A stretch of 64,000 nucleotides of DNA, taken from positions 67,752 to 131,751 of the forward strand of contig NZ_JBEYUS010000010.1 in assembly GCF_040643635.1 (NCBI RefSeq). The letters run 5' to 3'. The DNA comes from Saccharopolyspora_C sp040643635. Its GTDB lineage: Bacteria > Actinomycetota > Actinomycetes > Mycobacteriales > Pseudonocardiaceae. Shown one piece after another: positions 48,972 to 57,167 of this stretch. The notes under the pieces are model-generated. The model did not search any database. It saw only the letters and a program-made list of their open reading frames with translations, and was not told the DNA's origin. Made by a program: the position numbers and the translations under genes. Numbering within the stretch: the stretch's first letter is position 1; every line of letters starts with the position of its first letter.

Positions 48972-50042
48972 ATGCTGCACTCACTCGTGGTCGGGCTCGG
49001 GCGCGCAGGCGCCGGGCTGCACCTCCGCGTCCTGGCGCAGGCCAGGAGACTCGACCGCGACCTGTTCCACCCCGGCGCGATCGTCGCCTGCGACCCGGCG
49101 CCCGCGGCCCGCCGCGTCCCGCCCGGGGTCACCGCCGCCGAATCGGTCCGAGCCGCCGCCGAACTGGTCCCGCCCGGACGCACCGTGGTGCACCTGTGCA
49201 CCCCGCCCACCGAGCGCACCGCCCTGCTGCGCGAGCTCGCCGAACTCGGCTTCCGCCGCATCATCGTGGAGAAACCCGTCGCGCCCGACCTCGCCGCGCT
49301 CGCCGAGGTCGAACGGTTGCGGGCCGCGCACGGGCTGCGGCTCGCGGTCGTCGCGCACTGGCTCGACGCCGAACTCACCCGCAGGCTCGACGACCTGGTG
49401 CGGCACCGGCCGCTGGGACCGCTGCGGGAGATCTCCTTCCGGCAGCACAAGCCCCGGTTCACCCACTCCACCGCCACCGGCGGGCACCCGACCGCGTTCG
49501 ACGTGGAGGTCCCGCACTCGCTCGGCGTCGCGCTGCGGCTGGCCGGGCCCGCCGACCTCGTCGACGCCGACTGCACCGACATGCGCTGCGGCGAGGTGCT
49601 GATCCCCGGCATGGGCGGCGCGCGGCTCGCGCTGCGGCACGCGGGCGGCGTCCGCACCAGCATCGAATCCGACCTGACCACGCCGGTGCGGGAACGCAGC
49701 GTGGAGCTCTCGTTCGAACGCGGCCGAGCCGTCGGGCACTACCCGCTCAGCGACCAGGACCACCACGCGCAGCTGACCGTGCACGGCGCCGACGTACAGC
49801 GGGCCGACGAGCAGCAGGCCGACGAGCAGCGGTCCGTGTTCCCCGACGACGCGCTCACCGAGTTCACGCTGCGCACCTACCGCCGGTTCAAGGCCATCGG
49901 ACCGGAAACCGAATCCGCCGCCACCGGGCACTTCGCGATCCACCGCGACGTGGTCCGCCTGCTGTGGGCGGCGAAGCAGCACTGCCGGGACCGGACCGGT
50001 CCCGCACGACAGCGGAGGAGGACCGCAGACCATGCAGGATGA
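48972..50042 (+). CDS. Gfo/Idh/MocA-family oxidoreductase
   Basis: A 356-residue NAD(P)-dependent dehydrogenase. The N-terminal Rossmann segment is LHSLVVGLGRAGAGLHLRVL and the EKP lysine is in RRIIVEKPVAPDLAALAEV near residue 100. The C-terminal domain has TATGGHPTAFDVEVPHSLGVALRLAG, with the Asp/His pair of the active-site region. It opens the plus-strand operon and probably oxidises a sugar or cyclitol hydroxyl to the ketone used by the DegT enzymes. Its 3' end overlaps the isomerase gene by 11 bp. Confidence 0.88.
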   Translation: MLHSLVVGLGRAGAGLHLRVLAQARRLDRDLFHPGAIVACDPAPAARRVPPGVTAAESVRAAAELVPPGRTVVHLCTPPTERTALLRELAELGFRRIIVEKPVAPDLAALAEVERLRAAHGLRLAVVAHWLDAELTRRLDDLVRHRPLGPLREISFRQHKPRFTHSTATGGHPTAFDVEVPHSLGVALRLAGPADLVDADCTDMRCGEVLIPGMGGARLALRHAGGVRTSIESDLTTPVRERSVELSFERGRAVGHYPLSDQDHHAQLTVHGADVQRADEQQADEQRSVFPDDALTEFTLRTYRRFKAIGPETESAATGHFAIHRDVVRLLWAAKQHCRDRTGPARQRRRTADHAG

Positions 50043-50907
50043 CCCGCGCCCCCGGCTCGCCGGCCTCGGCGACGAAGCCGCCGCGGACCTGACCGGGCAG
50101 CTCGCCGCCGTCCGCAGGCTCGGCTGGCGCTCGATCGAACTGCGCACCGTCGGCGGCGTCCCGCTCGCCGACCTCGACGGAGCCGACCTGCGCCGCACCG
50201 TGCGGCAGGTCCGCGCCGCCGAGCTCGACGTGGTGTGCCTCGCCTCCCGGATCGGGAACTGGGCCCGGCCCATCACCGCCCCGTTCGACGACGACCTGCG
50301 CGAACTCGACGTGCTCGCCGAGCAGTGCCGCGACCTCGGCAGCCGGTACGTGCGCATCATGTCCTACCCGAACGACGGCCTGCCCGAACCCGAGTGGGGC
50401 GCCCGCGCGCGCGATCGCGTCGCGAAGCTCGCCGAACGCGCCGCCGAGCACGGTGTCGCGCTGCTGCACGAGAACTGCGCCGGCTGGGCCGCCACCGACG
50501 CCGACCGGACGCTGCGGCTGCTCGCCGAAGTCCCGTCGCTGCGGCTGCTGTTCGACACCGGCAACGGCGTCGAACACGGCTACAGCGCCCCGGAACTGCT
50601 GCGCCCGCTCATCGGCCACGTCGCGCACGTGCACGTCAAGGACGCCACCGGCTCACCCGGCGCCGTGATGTACGTGCCACCGGGGGAGGGCACCGCGCGG
50701 GTCGCCGACTGCCTGCGGCTGCTGCTGAACTCCGGTTACGAGGGGGCCTACTCCCTCGAACCGCACCTGGTCGCCCGTCCGCACCACGGGGTCCGCGCGG
50801 ACGAGACCGCCGCCGACCGGTTCGTCGACGCGGGCCGCGCCCTCGAACGGCTGCTGGGGCGGCTCAGCGCGCCCTACACCGCGGTCACCGCGCCCGGCCG
50901 GACCTGA
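50032..50907 (+). CDS. Sugar phosphate isomerase/epimerase (TIM barrel)
   Basis: A 291-residue xylose-isomerase-like barrel. Strand-end metal ligands are visible: ALLHENCAGW near residue 144 (Glu), LLFDTGNGVEHGY near 174 (Asp and His), VAHVHVKDA near 203 (His-x-His, Lys, Asp) and AYSLEPHL near 239 (Glu). It could epimerise or isomerise the keto-sugar formed by the dehydrogenase before it. ATG at 50032 lies inside the previous gene, so the two are translated together. Confidence 0.88.
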   Translation: MQDDPRPRLAGLGDEAAADLTGQLAAVRRLGWRSIELRTVGGVPLADLDGADLRRTVRQVRAAELDVVCLASRIGNWARPITAPFDDDLRELDVLAEQCRDLGSRYVRIMSYPNDGLPEPEWGARARDRVAKLAERAAEHGVALLHENCAGWAATDADRTLRLLAEVPSLRLLFDTGNGVEHGYSAPELLRPLIGHVAHVHVKDATGSPGAVMYVPPGEGTARVADCLRLLLNSGYEGAYSLEPHLVARPHHGVRADETAADRFVDAGRALERLLGRLSAPYTAVTAPGRT

Positions 50908-52199
50908 TGGGCACCGCACCGCTCGAACCCGGTGACCTGGACCTGCTGGTGGACCTGCTGCGGCTGCCCACCGTGAACCCGCTCGAAGGCGCCACCCCGC
51001 CCTCCCGGATGTGGCGGGCGCAGCGGGCCTACGCCGCGGCGGCCGAGCGGATCGGGTTCCGCACCGCGCACCACGCGGCCCCCGACCCCGCGGTGCTGGA
51101 CCGCGAGGACGTGCCGCGCACCGTGCGCGACGCGGCCCGCGACCCGGACTTCCTCGCCGACCAGCCCAGCCTCGTGCTGCGGCTCGGACCGGAACTGCCG
51201 CCGGAACGCACCGTCATGTTCAACGTGCACCTGGACACCGTCGGCGGGCTGGAACCCGTCACCCGCACCGCGGAGCGGATCACCGGGCGCGGCGCCATCG
51301 ACGCCAAGGGACCCGCCGTGGCGCTGCTGGCCGGAATCCGCGCCGCCCGCGTCACCAACCCCGAACTGGGGCAGGACGTCGGGGTGCTCGTGCAGGTCGT
51401 CGCCGGGGAAGAAGGCGGCGCGATGGGCACCTACGGCACCCGGCCGCTGGTCGAAGCAGGGCACGTCGGCGCGCTCAACGTGTTCTGCGAACCGACCGGG
51501 CTGCGCTACCTGCCCCGGTCCACCGCCTCGGCGACCGCGCACATCCGGGTCGACGGGCACGGCGCCATCGACGACGAGCCCGCCGCCGGGCACAACGCGA
51601 CCGTGCTGCTCGGTTTCCTCGCCCAGCACCTCGCCCGCCACCTCGACCCGCAGGACCGGCCGGGGCGCTGCTGCATCGCGGGCCTGCGCACCGGAGACCG
51701 GCACAACCGGGTCTACGGCAGCGGCGGACTGCTGCTCAACCTGTCCTACGCCACCGCCGCCGAAGGCGCCGCCGCCGAACGCGCGCTGGAGGAGGCGGTG
51801 CGCAGCGGCGTCCGCGAGTTCACCGACACCTTCGCGCACACCAGGGAATTCGCCCGCACCGCCGCGCAGGCCGCGGGCATCACCCGCGTCGACTGGCTCA
51901 AGCGCGGCCTGCCCTGCCTGCCCGACCAGCAGGACGTGGCCGAACTGTTCGCCGCCGCGGGCATCCCGCGCTGGCCCGACGAGCTGCCCGCGTTCACCTG
52001 CGACGCCATCTGGATGCACGGCATCCCCGACACCCGCACCGCCGTCCTCGGCCCCGGATCGCTGGAGGCGAACCACGCGCACGCCGACGGCGAACACGCC
52101 GACGTCGCCGAACTCCGCGACTTCGCCCTCGCCGTCGCGGCGGTGCTCACCGAGTTCACCAAGCGGCACCACGGCGGTGCCGGGAAGGAGATCACCTGA
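50907..52199 (+). CDS. M20-family metallo-hydrolase (deacylase/dipeptidase type)
   Basis: A 430-residue zinc hydrolase of the M20/ArgE family. Motifs are MFNVHLDTVGGLEP near residue 104 (zinc His and Asp), GRGAIDAKGPAVALLAGI near 130 (bridging Asp), VVAGEEGGAMGTYG near 167 (catalytic Glu pair) and CEPTGLRYLPRSTASATAHIRVDG near 194 (zinc Glu, start of the dimer domain). It removes an acyl group or splits an amide bond, so in a biosynthetic setting it may deprotect an N-acylated intermediate. The ATG shares one base with the upstream stop. Confidence 0.88.
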   Translation: MGTAPLEPGDLDLLVDLLRLPTVNPLEGATPPSRMWRAQRAYAAAAERIGFRTAHHAAPDPAVLDREDVPRTVRDAARDPDFLADQPSLVLRLGPELPPERTVMFNVHLDTVGGLEPVTRTAERITGRGAIDAKGPAVALLAGIRAARVTNPELGQDVGVLVQVVAGEEGGAMGTYGTRPLVEAGHVGALNVFCEPTGLRYLPRSTASATAHIRVDGHGAIDDEPAAGHNATVLLGFLAQHLARHLDPQDRPGRCCIAGLRTGDRHNRVYGSGGLLLNLSYATAAEGAAAERALEEAVRSGVREFTDTFAHTREFARTAAQAAGITRVDWLKRGLPCLPDQQDVAELFAAAGIPRWPDELPAFTCDAIWMHGIPDTRTAVLGPGSLEANHAHADGEHADVAELRDFALAVAAVLTEFTKRHHGGAGKEIT

Positions 52200-53323
52200 T
52201 GACGCTGCTGCCGGAGATCGCACACTCCGGGGAACGAACGACGGTGTCCTACGCGCGGCTGCACGCGTTCACCGCGCGGCTGTTCGCCGAGCACGGGATA
52301 CCCGATCACCGGGCGCGCCTCGCCGCGGAGGCGCTGTGCCACGGAGATCTGTGCGGATTCGACTCGCACGGCCTGTTCAACCTCACCCGGCTCTACCTGC
52401 CGCAGCTGCGCTCCGGGCGGGTGGACCCCACCGCGGAGCCGACCACGCGGCTCGACCTCGGCGCCTGCGCCGTGCTCGACGCGCACCGCGCGCTCGGCCT
52501 GTGGGCCGCCGCCGAAGCCGTCGACGACGCGGCCGACCGCGCCCAGGTGCACGGCGTCGGCCTGGTGTCGGTGCGCGGTGGCACGCACTTCGGCTGCGCG
52601 GGGTTCCACGCCGCCCGCGCCGCCGAACGCGGCCTGATCGGCATCGTCGCCAGCAACTGCGGCTCGCAGCGGATCGCCCGGCCACCGCTGGGCGCGCTCG
52701 CGATGCTCGGCACCAACCCGATCGCCGTCGCCGCCCCCGCCCTCGACGGCCACCCGTTCGTGCTGGACATGAGCACCACCGCGGTGCCCACCGGCAAGGT
52801 CCGGATCGCGGCCGCCGACGGCGAGCGCATCCCGCCCGGCTGGCTCGACGACGACACCGGGCACCCCGTCACCGACCCGGCCGAGTTCGACCGCGGCGGC
52901 GCGCACCTGCGCTGGCTCGGCGGCGACCCGGCGACCGGCGCGCACAAGGGCTTCGGGCTCGGACTCGTCGTCGAAGTGCTCTCCGCGCTGCTGCCCGGCG
53001 CCGGCGTCGGCCCCGCCCCGGCCGCGCTGGACGGCGACGGCGGGCCGCACGGGCGCGACGACGACATCGGCTACTTCGTGCTGGCCATCGCACCCGACCT
53101 GCTGCGCCCCGGCGGTGCGTTCACCGCGGACGCGCGGAGCCTGTTCGGCACCCTGCTGGACTGCCCGCCCGCGGCCGAGGACCCGGTGCGCTATCCCGGC
53201 TGGCACGAGGCGGAACGCGCCGCGCGGCGCCGCCGGGACGGGGTGCCGCTGCGCACTCCGGTGCACCGCGACCTCGTCGAGCTCGGCTTCGACGAGTCCG
53301 AAGTGGACGGAGGTGTGCGGTGA
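52199..53323 (+). CDS. Ldh2/malate-lactate dehydrogenase family oxidoreductase
   Basis: A 374-residue NAD(P)-dependent oxidoreductase of the MDH2/Ldh2 family, which is distinct from classical Rossmann dehydrogenases. Family segments are LRSGRVDPTAEPTTRLDLGACAVLDAHRALGLWAA, GVGLVSVRGGTHFGCAGFHAARAAERGLIGIVASNCG near residue 120 with the catalytic His, LGTNPIAVAAPALDGHPFVLDMSTTAVPTGKV near 176, and GAHKGFGLGLVVEVLSALLPGA. It reduces or oxidises 2-keto or 2-hydroxy acids or cyclic imino acids. ATG at 52199 overlaps the M20 stop by one base. Confidence 0.9.
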   Translation: MTLLPEIAHSGERTTVSYARLHAFTARLFAEHGIPDHRARLAAEALCHGDLCGFDSHGLFNLTRLYLPQLRSGRVDPTAEPTTRLDLGACAVLDAHRALGLWAAAEAVDDAADRAQVHGVGLVSVRGGTHFGCAGFHAARAAERGLIGIVASNCGSQRIARPPLGALAMLGTNPIAVAAPALDGHPFVLDMSTTAVPTGKVRIAAADGERIPPGWLDDDTGHPVTDPAEFDRGGAHLRWLGGDPATGAHKGFGLGLVVEVLSALLPGAGVGPAPAALDGDGGPHGRDDDIGYFVLAIAPDLLRPGGAFTADARSLFGTLLDCPPAAEDPVRYPGWHEAERAARRRRDGVPLRTPVHRDLVELGFDESEVDGGVR

Positions 53324-54273
53324 GCGCAGCGCCGCGCCGCGCCGCCGTGATCGGGCTCGGCGCCATCTCCCGGTACTACCTGGCCGCGCTGGACGCGCTG
53401 CCCGGCTGGGAACTCGCCGCCGTCTGCGACGTGGACGACTCCGCGCTGGCCGCGCACCGCGACCGGCTACCGGTCTTCCGGGACCACGGCGACCTGCTCG
53501 CCGAGACCGCCCCGGACGCGGTGATCGTGGTCGTGCCCAACGACGTGCACGCGGACATCAGCCGCGACGCGCTGCGGGCCGGAATTCCGGTGTGCGTGGA
53601 GAAACCGCTCGCCATCGACCTCGCCGACGCCCGGGCGCTCACCGCGCTCGCCTCGGTCACCGCGCCGCTGTTCACCGCGTTCCACCGCCGCTACAACGAC
53701 AACGTGCTGCGGCTGCGCGAGGAACTCCGCGGCCACGGCCCCATCGAGGCGATGACCGTGCGCTACCTCGAACGCATCGAAGAGCACATCGGCGGCGACA
53801 CCTGGTACCTCGACCCGGACCGCTGCGGCGGCGGGTGCGTCGCCGACAACGGACCGAACGCCTTCGACCTGGTGCGGCTGTTCCTCGGCGACGTCGAACC
53901 GGCCGCGGTCACCGTGCACCGCGACGACGTGGGACTCGACCGGCAGGCCGTCGTCGACCTGCGCTCCGCCACCGGGGTTCCCGCCGTCGTCGAACTCGAC
54001 TGGTCGCACCCCGGGGAGACCAAGGACGTCGAGATCCGCTGCGCCGACGGCAGCGCGCACCGCGCCGACATGCTGCACGGCCATCACGGGTTCAAGACCT
54101 CCCTGTGGCACGAGTACGAAGGCATCCTCGCCGACTTCGGCGCCGTGCTCGACGCCGGCAACACCGCCGCCGACCGGCGTCCCGACGGCGGGTTGCCCGC
54201 GCTGGAACTGGTCGACGCGGTCTACCGCACCGAATTCCTGGACGCCGCGTCCAACGAGGAGGGCTCCGGATGA
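53320..54273 (+). CDS. Gfo/Idh/MocA-family oxidoreductase
   Basis: A 317-residue dehydrogenase, second of its type in the operon. RAAVIGLGAISRYYLAALDALPGW is the cofactor-binding N-terminus, GIPVCVEKPLAIDLADARAL near residue 90 carries the EKP lysine, and DPDRCGGGCVADNGPNAFDLVRLFLG near 166-191 is the active-site GGxxxDxGxHxxD-like region. GTG at 53320 overlaps the Ldh2 stop. Two Gfo/Idh enzymes beside two DegT enzymes suggest two oxidation-amination cycles. Confidence 0.9.
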   Translation: MSAAPRRAAVIGLGAISRYYLAALDALPGWELAAVCDVDDSALAAHRDRLPVFRDHGDLLAETAPDAVIVVVPNDVHADISRDALRAGIPVCVEKPLAIDLADARALTALASVTAPLFTAFHRRYNDNVLRLREELRGHGPIEAMTVRYLERIEEHIGGDTWYLDPDRCGGGCVADNGPNAFDLVRLFLGDVEPAAVTVHRDDVGLDRQAVVDLRSATGVPAVVELDWSHPGETKDVEIRCADGSAHRADMLHGHHGFKTSLWHEYEGILADFGAVLDAGNTAADRRPDGGLPALELVDAVYRTEFLDAASNEEGSG

Positions 54274-54698
54274 ACCCGCACGAAGACGGCCGCAAGCGCG
54301 GGCTGCACGCCACCGTCGTCAAGGTGCTGCGGCACCGCCGTACCGAACGGGGCATGTCGCTCGAACCGCACGCCAGCCGCTGCATCCGGGCGGGGGAGGT
54401 GCACGAGCTCGTCACCACCGACCACGCCGACACCGCCCCGGGCGCCCGCGTGGACCGCGTCGGGTTCCTCGGCTTCGCCGAGTTCGGCTGCGCCGGCGTG
54501 CTCGACCGCGGCGACGAGCTGCACATCGGCGGGCGGGTGGTCGGCACCGTGCTCGGCTTCGACGCCTGCCACCACCCGAACCACTACAACGTCCTGGTGC
54601 GCACCGAAGTCCCGTGGACCGGCGCGGACCTCGACCTGTTCCCGGAGCAGACGCTCACCTTCGAGCAAGCGGCGGTGGTGGTCCCCGAACGGTGCTGA
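54270..54698 (+). CDS. Small cluster-associated protein of unknown function
   Basis: A 142-residue soluble protein that I cannot assign with confidence. It is rich in beta-prone and His/Asp/Cys-containing segments: VLRHRRTERGMSLEPHASRCIRAGEVHELV, VGFLGFAEFGCAGVLDRGDELHIGG and LGFDACHHPNHYNVLVRT. The compact size and histidines (HHPNHYN) would suit a small metal-binding or cupin-like enzyme. It is the last gene of the plus-strand operon, coupled by a 4-bp overlap, so it likely has a pathway role. Confidence 0.8.
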   Translation: MNPHEDGRKRGLHATVVKVLRHRRTERGMSLEPHASRCIRAGEVHELVTTDHADTAPGARVDRVGFLGFAEFGCAGVLDRGDELHIGGRVVGTVLGFDACHHPNHYNVLVRTEVPWTGADLDLFPEQTLTFEQAAVVVPERC

Positions 54699-54748
54699 CC
54701 CGCTGACCCGCTGGAGCGGCGACTCCGGCGCACGGCCGGTACGACACG

Positions 54749-54792
54749 GCGGCCGGTGACCATTCCGCGAGGGGAGGGTGGTCACCGGCCGC
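54749..54792. terminator. Bidirectional hairpin terminator
   Basis: A perfect 14-bp stem (GCGGCCGGTGACCA and its complement) with a 16-nt loop lies between the end of the biosynthetic plus operon and the convergent calerythrin gene. Confidence 0.8.
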
Positions 54793-54809
54793 TTGTCGCG
54801 CGCTGCGGA

Positions 54810-55343
54810 TCAGCCCAGCAGCTCGACGTCCGACCGGCCGAAGTGGAAGTCGCGCACCGAGGCGAGCAGCTCCTCCAGCGAGAGCTCACCGTCGCCATTG
54901 GTGTCGATGTCGACGAACGCGGAGGCGGCCTGCGAGCGGTCCACGCCGACCGCGGTCAGCCAGGACGCGAACTCGCCCGCGTCGATCACGCCGTCGTCGT
55001 TCTTGTCGCACAGGCCGACGATGCCCTGCACCACCGGGCGCATGACCCGGTCGAAGTCGGCCTCGCCACCCGGGGTGACCATTCCTTCGGCGACCTGGAG
55101 GAACTGCTCCTCCGACAGCGAACCCGTGGGCGCCTGGCCGGCCCGGCTCGCCAGGTGGTCGAACATCGTGGTGAACGCCTCGCGCAGCAGCTGCGCCTGG
55201 GGGCTCTGGGCGCTCGTGTCGAACGCACGCGCGATCTTCTCGGCTTCCTGGACGAAGTCGTTGCGCTCCAGGCTGCCGCTGCCGTCCAGGTCCCACTTGG
55301 CGAAGCGCTTGCGCAGGCGGTCGTTCGCGATAGCCGTGCTCAT
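54810..55343 (-). CDS. Calerythrin-like EF-hand calcium-binding protein
   Basis: A 177-residue four-EF-hand-type protein, the same length and layout as calerythrin of Saccharopolyspora erythraea. Calcium loops are DLDGSGSLERND near residue 18, DKNDDGVIDAGE near 114 and DIDTNGDGELSLEE near 148; the second hand is degenerate, as in calerythrin. Both ends also match the family pattern (MSTAIANDRL and RDFHFGRSDVELLG). It probably buffers or transduces intracellular calcium. The ATG at 55343 is chosen over 55349 because GGAGG lies six bases upstream of it. Confidence 0.95.
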   Translation of the reverse strand: MSTAIANDRLRKRFAKWDLDGSGSLERNDFVQEAEKIARAFDTSAQSPQAQLLREAFTTMFDHLASRAGQAPTGSLSEEQFLQVAEGMVTPGGEADFDRVMRPVVQGIVGLCDKNDDGVIDAGEFASWLTAVGVDRSQAASAFVDIDTNGDGELSLEELLASVRDFHFGRSDVELLG

Positions 55344-55477
55344 GGCCATCCTCCTAGCTGTGTATGGGTGAACAGGAAATTCCGTCCGCCCCGCGGAATC
55401 GGGGTGGCCGGCCCGCGCGGAGCCGAAGCACCGCGCAAGTTCTTCTCGATGCGGCCGGTGGAAACCGGCCGGAGACG

Positions 55478-56776
55478 TCAGAGCAGCGTCACCGCGGTCC
55501 CCGCGGACTTCCCCCGGGTGTCCAGCAGCAGGCAGCCCGACGAGGAGAGCTCGACGAGGTCGTAGCAGGAGTGGTCCTGCAGCAGGACCACCAGATCCGC
55601 GGCGGCCAGCGCCTCCGCGAGCTCGAGCGCTCTGCGGAGGGGATGCCCGTCCACGTGGAACTCGGCGACCCTCGGATCGTGGTAGGACACCTCGGCGCCC
55701 TGGGCGCGCAGCCCGCGGGCGATCGGGTAGGCCGGGGACTCGCGGGTGTCGGCGACGTCCCGCTTGTACGCGACCCCCAGCAGCAGCACTCGGGACCCGG
55801 AGAGCATCCGGCCGCGCCCGCCGAGCAGTTCCGCCGCGCGCAGCACCACGTGCGAGGGCATCCGCTCGTTCACGGCGCGCGCCGCGGACAGCGTGCCGAA
55901 GGTGAAACCGGCGCTGCGGGCCTTGCTCTCCAGGTAGCGCGGGTCCACCGGGATGCAGTGCCCGCCGACGCCCGGGCCGGGCTGGAAGGGGGCGAAGCCG
56001 AACGGCTTGGTGCCCGCGCAGTGCAGCACGTCCCACACGTCGATGCCCATCCGGTCGCAGAACAGCGCGACCTCGTTGACCAGCGCGATGTTCACGTACC
56101 GGTAGCTGTTCTCCAGCAACTTCGCCATCTCGGCCTCCCGCGTGCCGCGGGAGACGACGAGCGAGTCGACGAAGCGGCCGTAGAACGCGACGCCGTGCTT
56201 GGCGCACAACGGCGTGCAACCGCTGATGATCTTCGGGGTGTTCTGCATGGCGAACCGCTCGTTGCCCGGATCGATCCGCTCCGGCGAGTAGACGAGGTGG
56301 AAGTCCTCACCGACCCGCAGTCCGCTGCCGCGTTCCAGGATGGGCCGCACGACCTCCTCGGTGGTACCGGGATGGCTGGTGGACTCCAGCACCACCAGCG
56401 TGCCCGGCCGCAGCCGGGAGGCGGCGGTGTGCGCCGCGGCCCGCACCGCGCTCAGGTCGGGTTCGCCCGTCGCGGACAACCCGGTGGGCAGGCAGAGCAC
56501 GATCGTGTCCGCGGTGGTGAGCACGTCCGGATCGGTGGTGGCGGTGAACCCGGCGGCGACCATCTCGGCGACCGCGCCGCTCGGTACGTCACCGACGTGC
56601 GAGCGGCCCGCGCCGAGCCCGGCCACGACCTCCGCGGAGACGTCCAGCCCGACGGTGCGCAGGCCGGCCGCGCAGGCGGCGGCCGCGAGCGGAAGGCCGA
56701 CGTAGCCGAGCCCGACCACGACGAGATCCCGCGGCATGTCCCGGTGTCCGGCGCCCGCGGCGTTCCCGGAGGTCAC
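55478..56776 (-). CDS. UDP-sugar / nucleotide-sugar 6-dehydrogenase
   Basis: A 432-residue UDP-glucose/GDP-mannose dehydrogenase-family enzyme. The NAD-binding N-terminus is LVVVGLGYVGLPLAAAACAAGLRTVGLDV, LESTSHPGTTEEVVRPIL is near residue 130, KLLENSYRYVNIALVNEVALFCDRMGIDVW is the central helix, and GPGVGGHCIPVDPRYL near 260 contains the catalytic Cys. Such enzymes oxidise NDP-hexoses or N-acetylhexosamines to uronic acids (Ugd or WecC type). GTG at 56776 overlaps the stop of the small secreted protein; ATG at 56737 is an alternative. No glycosyltransferase is close by. Confidence 0.9.
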   Translation of the reverse strand: MTSGNAAGAGHRDMPRDLVVVGLGYVGLPLAAAACAAGLRTVGLDVSAEVVAGLGAGRSHVGDVPSGAVAEMVAAGFTATTDPDVLTTADTIVLCLPTGLSATGEPDLSAVRAAAHTAASRLRPGTLVVLESTSHPGTTEEVVRPILERGSGLRVGEDFHLVYSPERIDPGNERFAMQNTPKIISGCTPLCAKHGVAFYGRFVDSLVVSRGTREAEMAKLLENSYRYVNIALVNEVALFCDRMGIDVWDVLHCAGTKPFGFAPFQPGPGVGGHCIPVDPRYLESKARSAGFTFGTLSAARAVNERMPSHVVLRAAELLGGRGRMLSGSRVLLLGVAYKRDVADTRESPAYPIARGLRAQGAEVSYHDPRVAEFHVDGHPLRRALELAEALAAADLVVLLQDHSCYDLVELSSSGCLLLDTRGKSAGTAVTLL

Positions 56777-57081
56777 GCCGAGAAGCTGCCGGTGCCGGGC
56801 GGCACGTGCGCGCCGTGCCCGGGCTGGACGACGAGGCTCGCCGTCAGGCACAGCGGGTCGCCGTAGATCCGCACCGGCTCGTCCGTGTCGTTGATCAGCA
56901 CGTGCGCGGCCAGCGGCGCGCGGTAGCAGCCGCTCGGCGCGTCGTAGCTGTCCACCGGTTGGAGTTCGGTGCTGAACACCAGGACCTGCCCGGTGGTGGC
57001 GGCGCCCGCGGTACTCACCGGGAGGGCGGTGGCGAGCACCGCGGCGGCGGCCGCGAAGAGCAGTCGAGCGTTCGTGCGCAT
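56773..57081 (-). CDS. Small secreted protein, unknown function
   Basis: A 102-residue exported protein. Residues 1-27 form a signal peptide (RLLFAAAAAVLATALPVSTAGA, cut likely after AGA). The short mature domain is beta-rich with two cysteines (SGCYRAPLAAHVLINDTDEPVRIYGDPLCLTASLVVQPG) that probably pair. No domain is recognised. It overlaps the nucleotide-sugar dehydrogenase start and follows the surface protein gene by 86 bp. Confidence 0.75.
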   Translation of the reverse strand: MRTNARLLFAAAAAVLATALPVSTAGAATTGQVLVFSTELQPVDSYDAPSGCYRAPLAAHVLINDTDEPVRIYGDPLCLTASLVVQPGHGAHVPPGTGSFSA

Positions 57082-57167
57082 GGTTGGGGTTCCTGTTCGG
57101 AGTCGACGTGGTGCGCCCCGGCGTGGCCGGGAACGCGGATCGTCCGGTGCTGGTGGGTGCGCCGGGA

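Noticed and set aside
37698..54698. Interpretation as a PKS, NRPS or terpene cluster
   Set aside because: No ketosynthase, condensation, carrier-protein or terpene-cyclase sequence was found in any frame.
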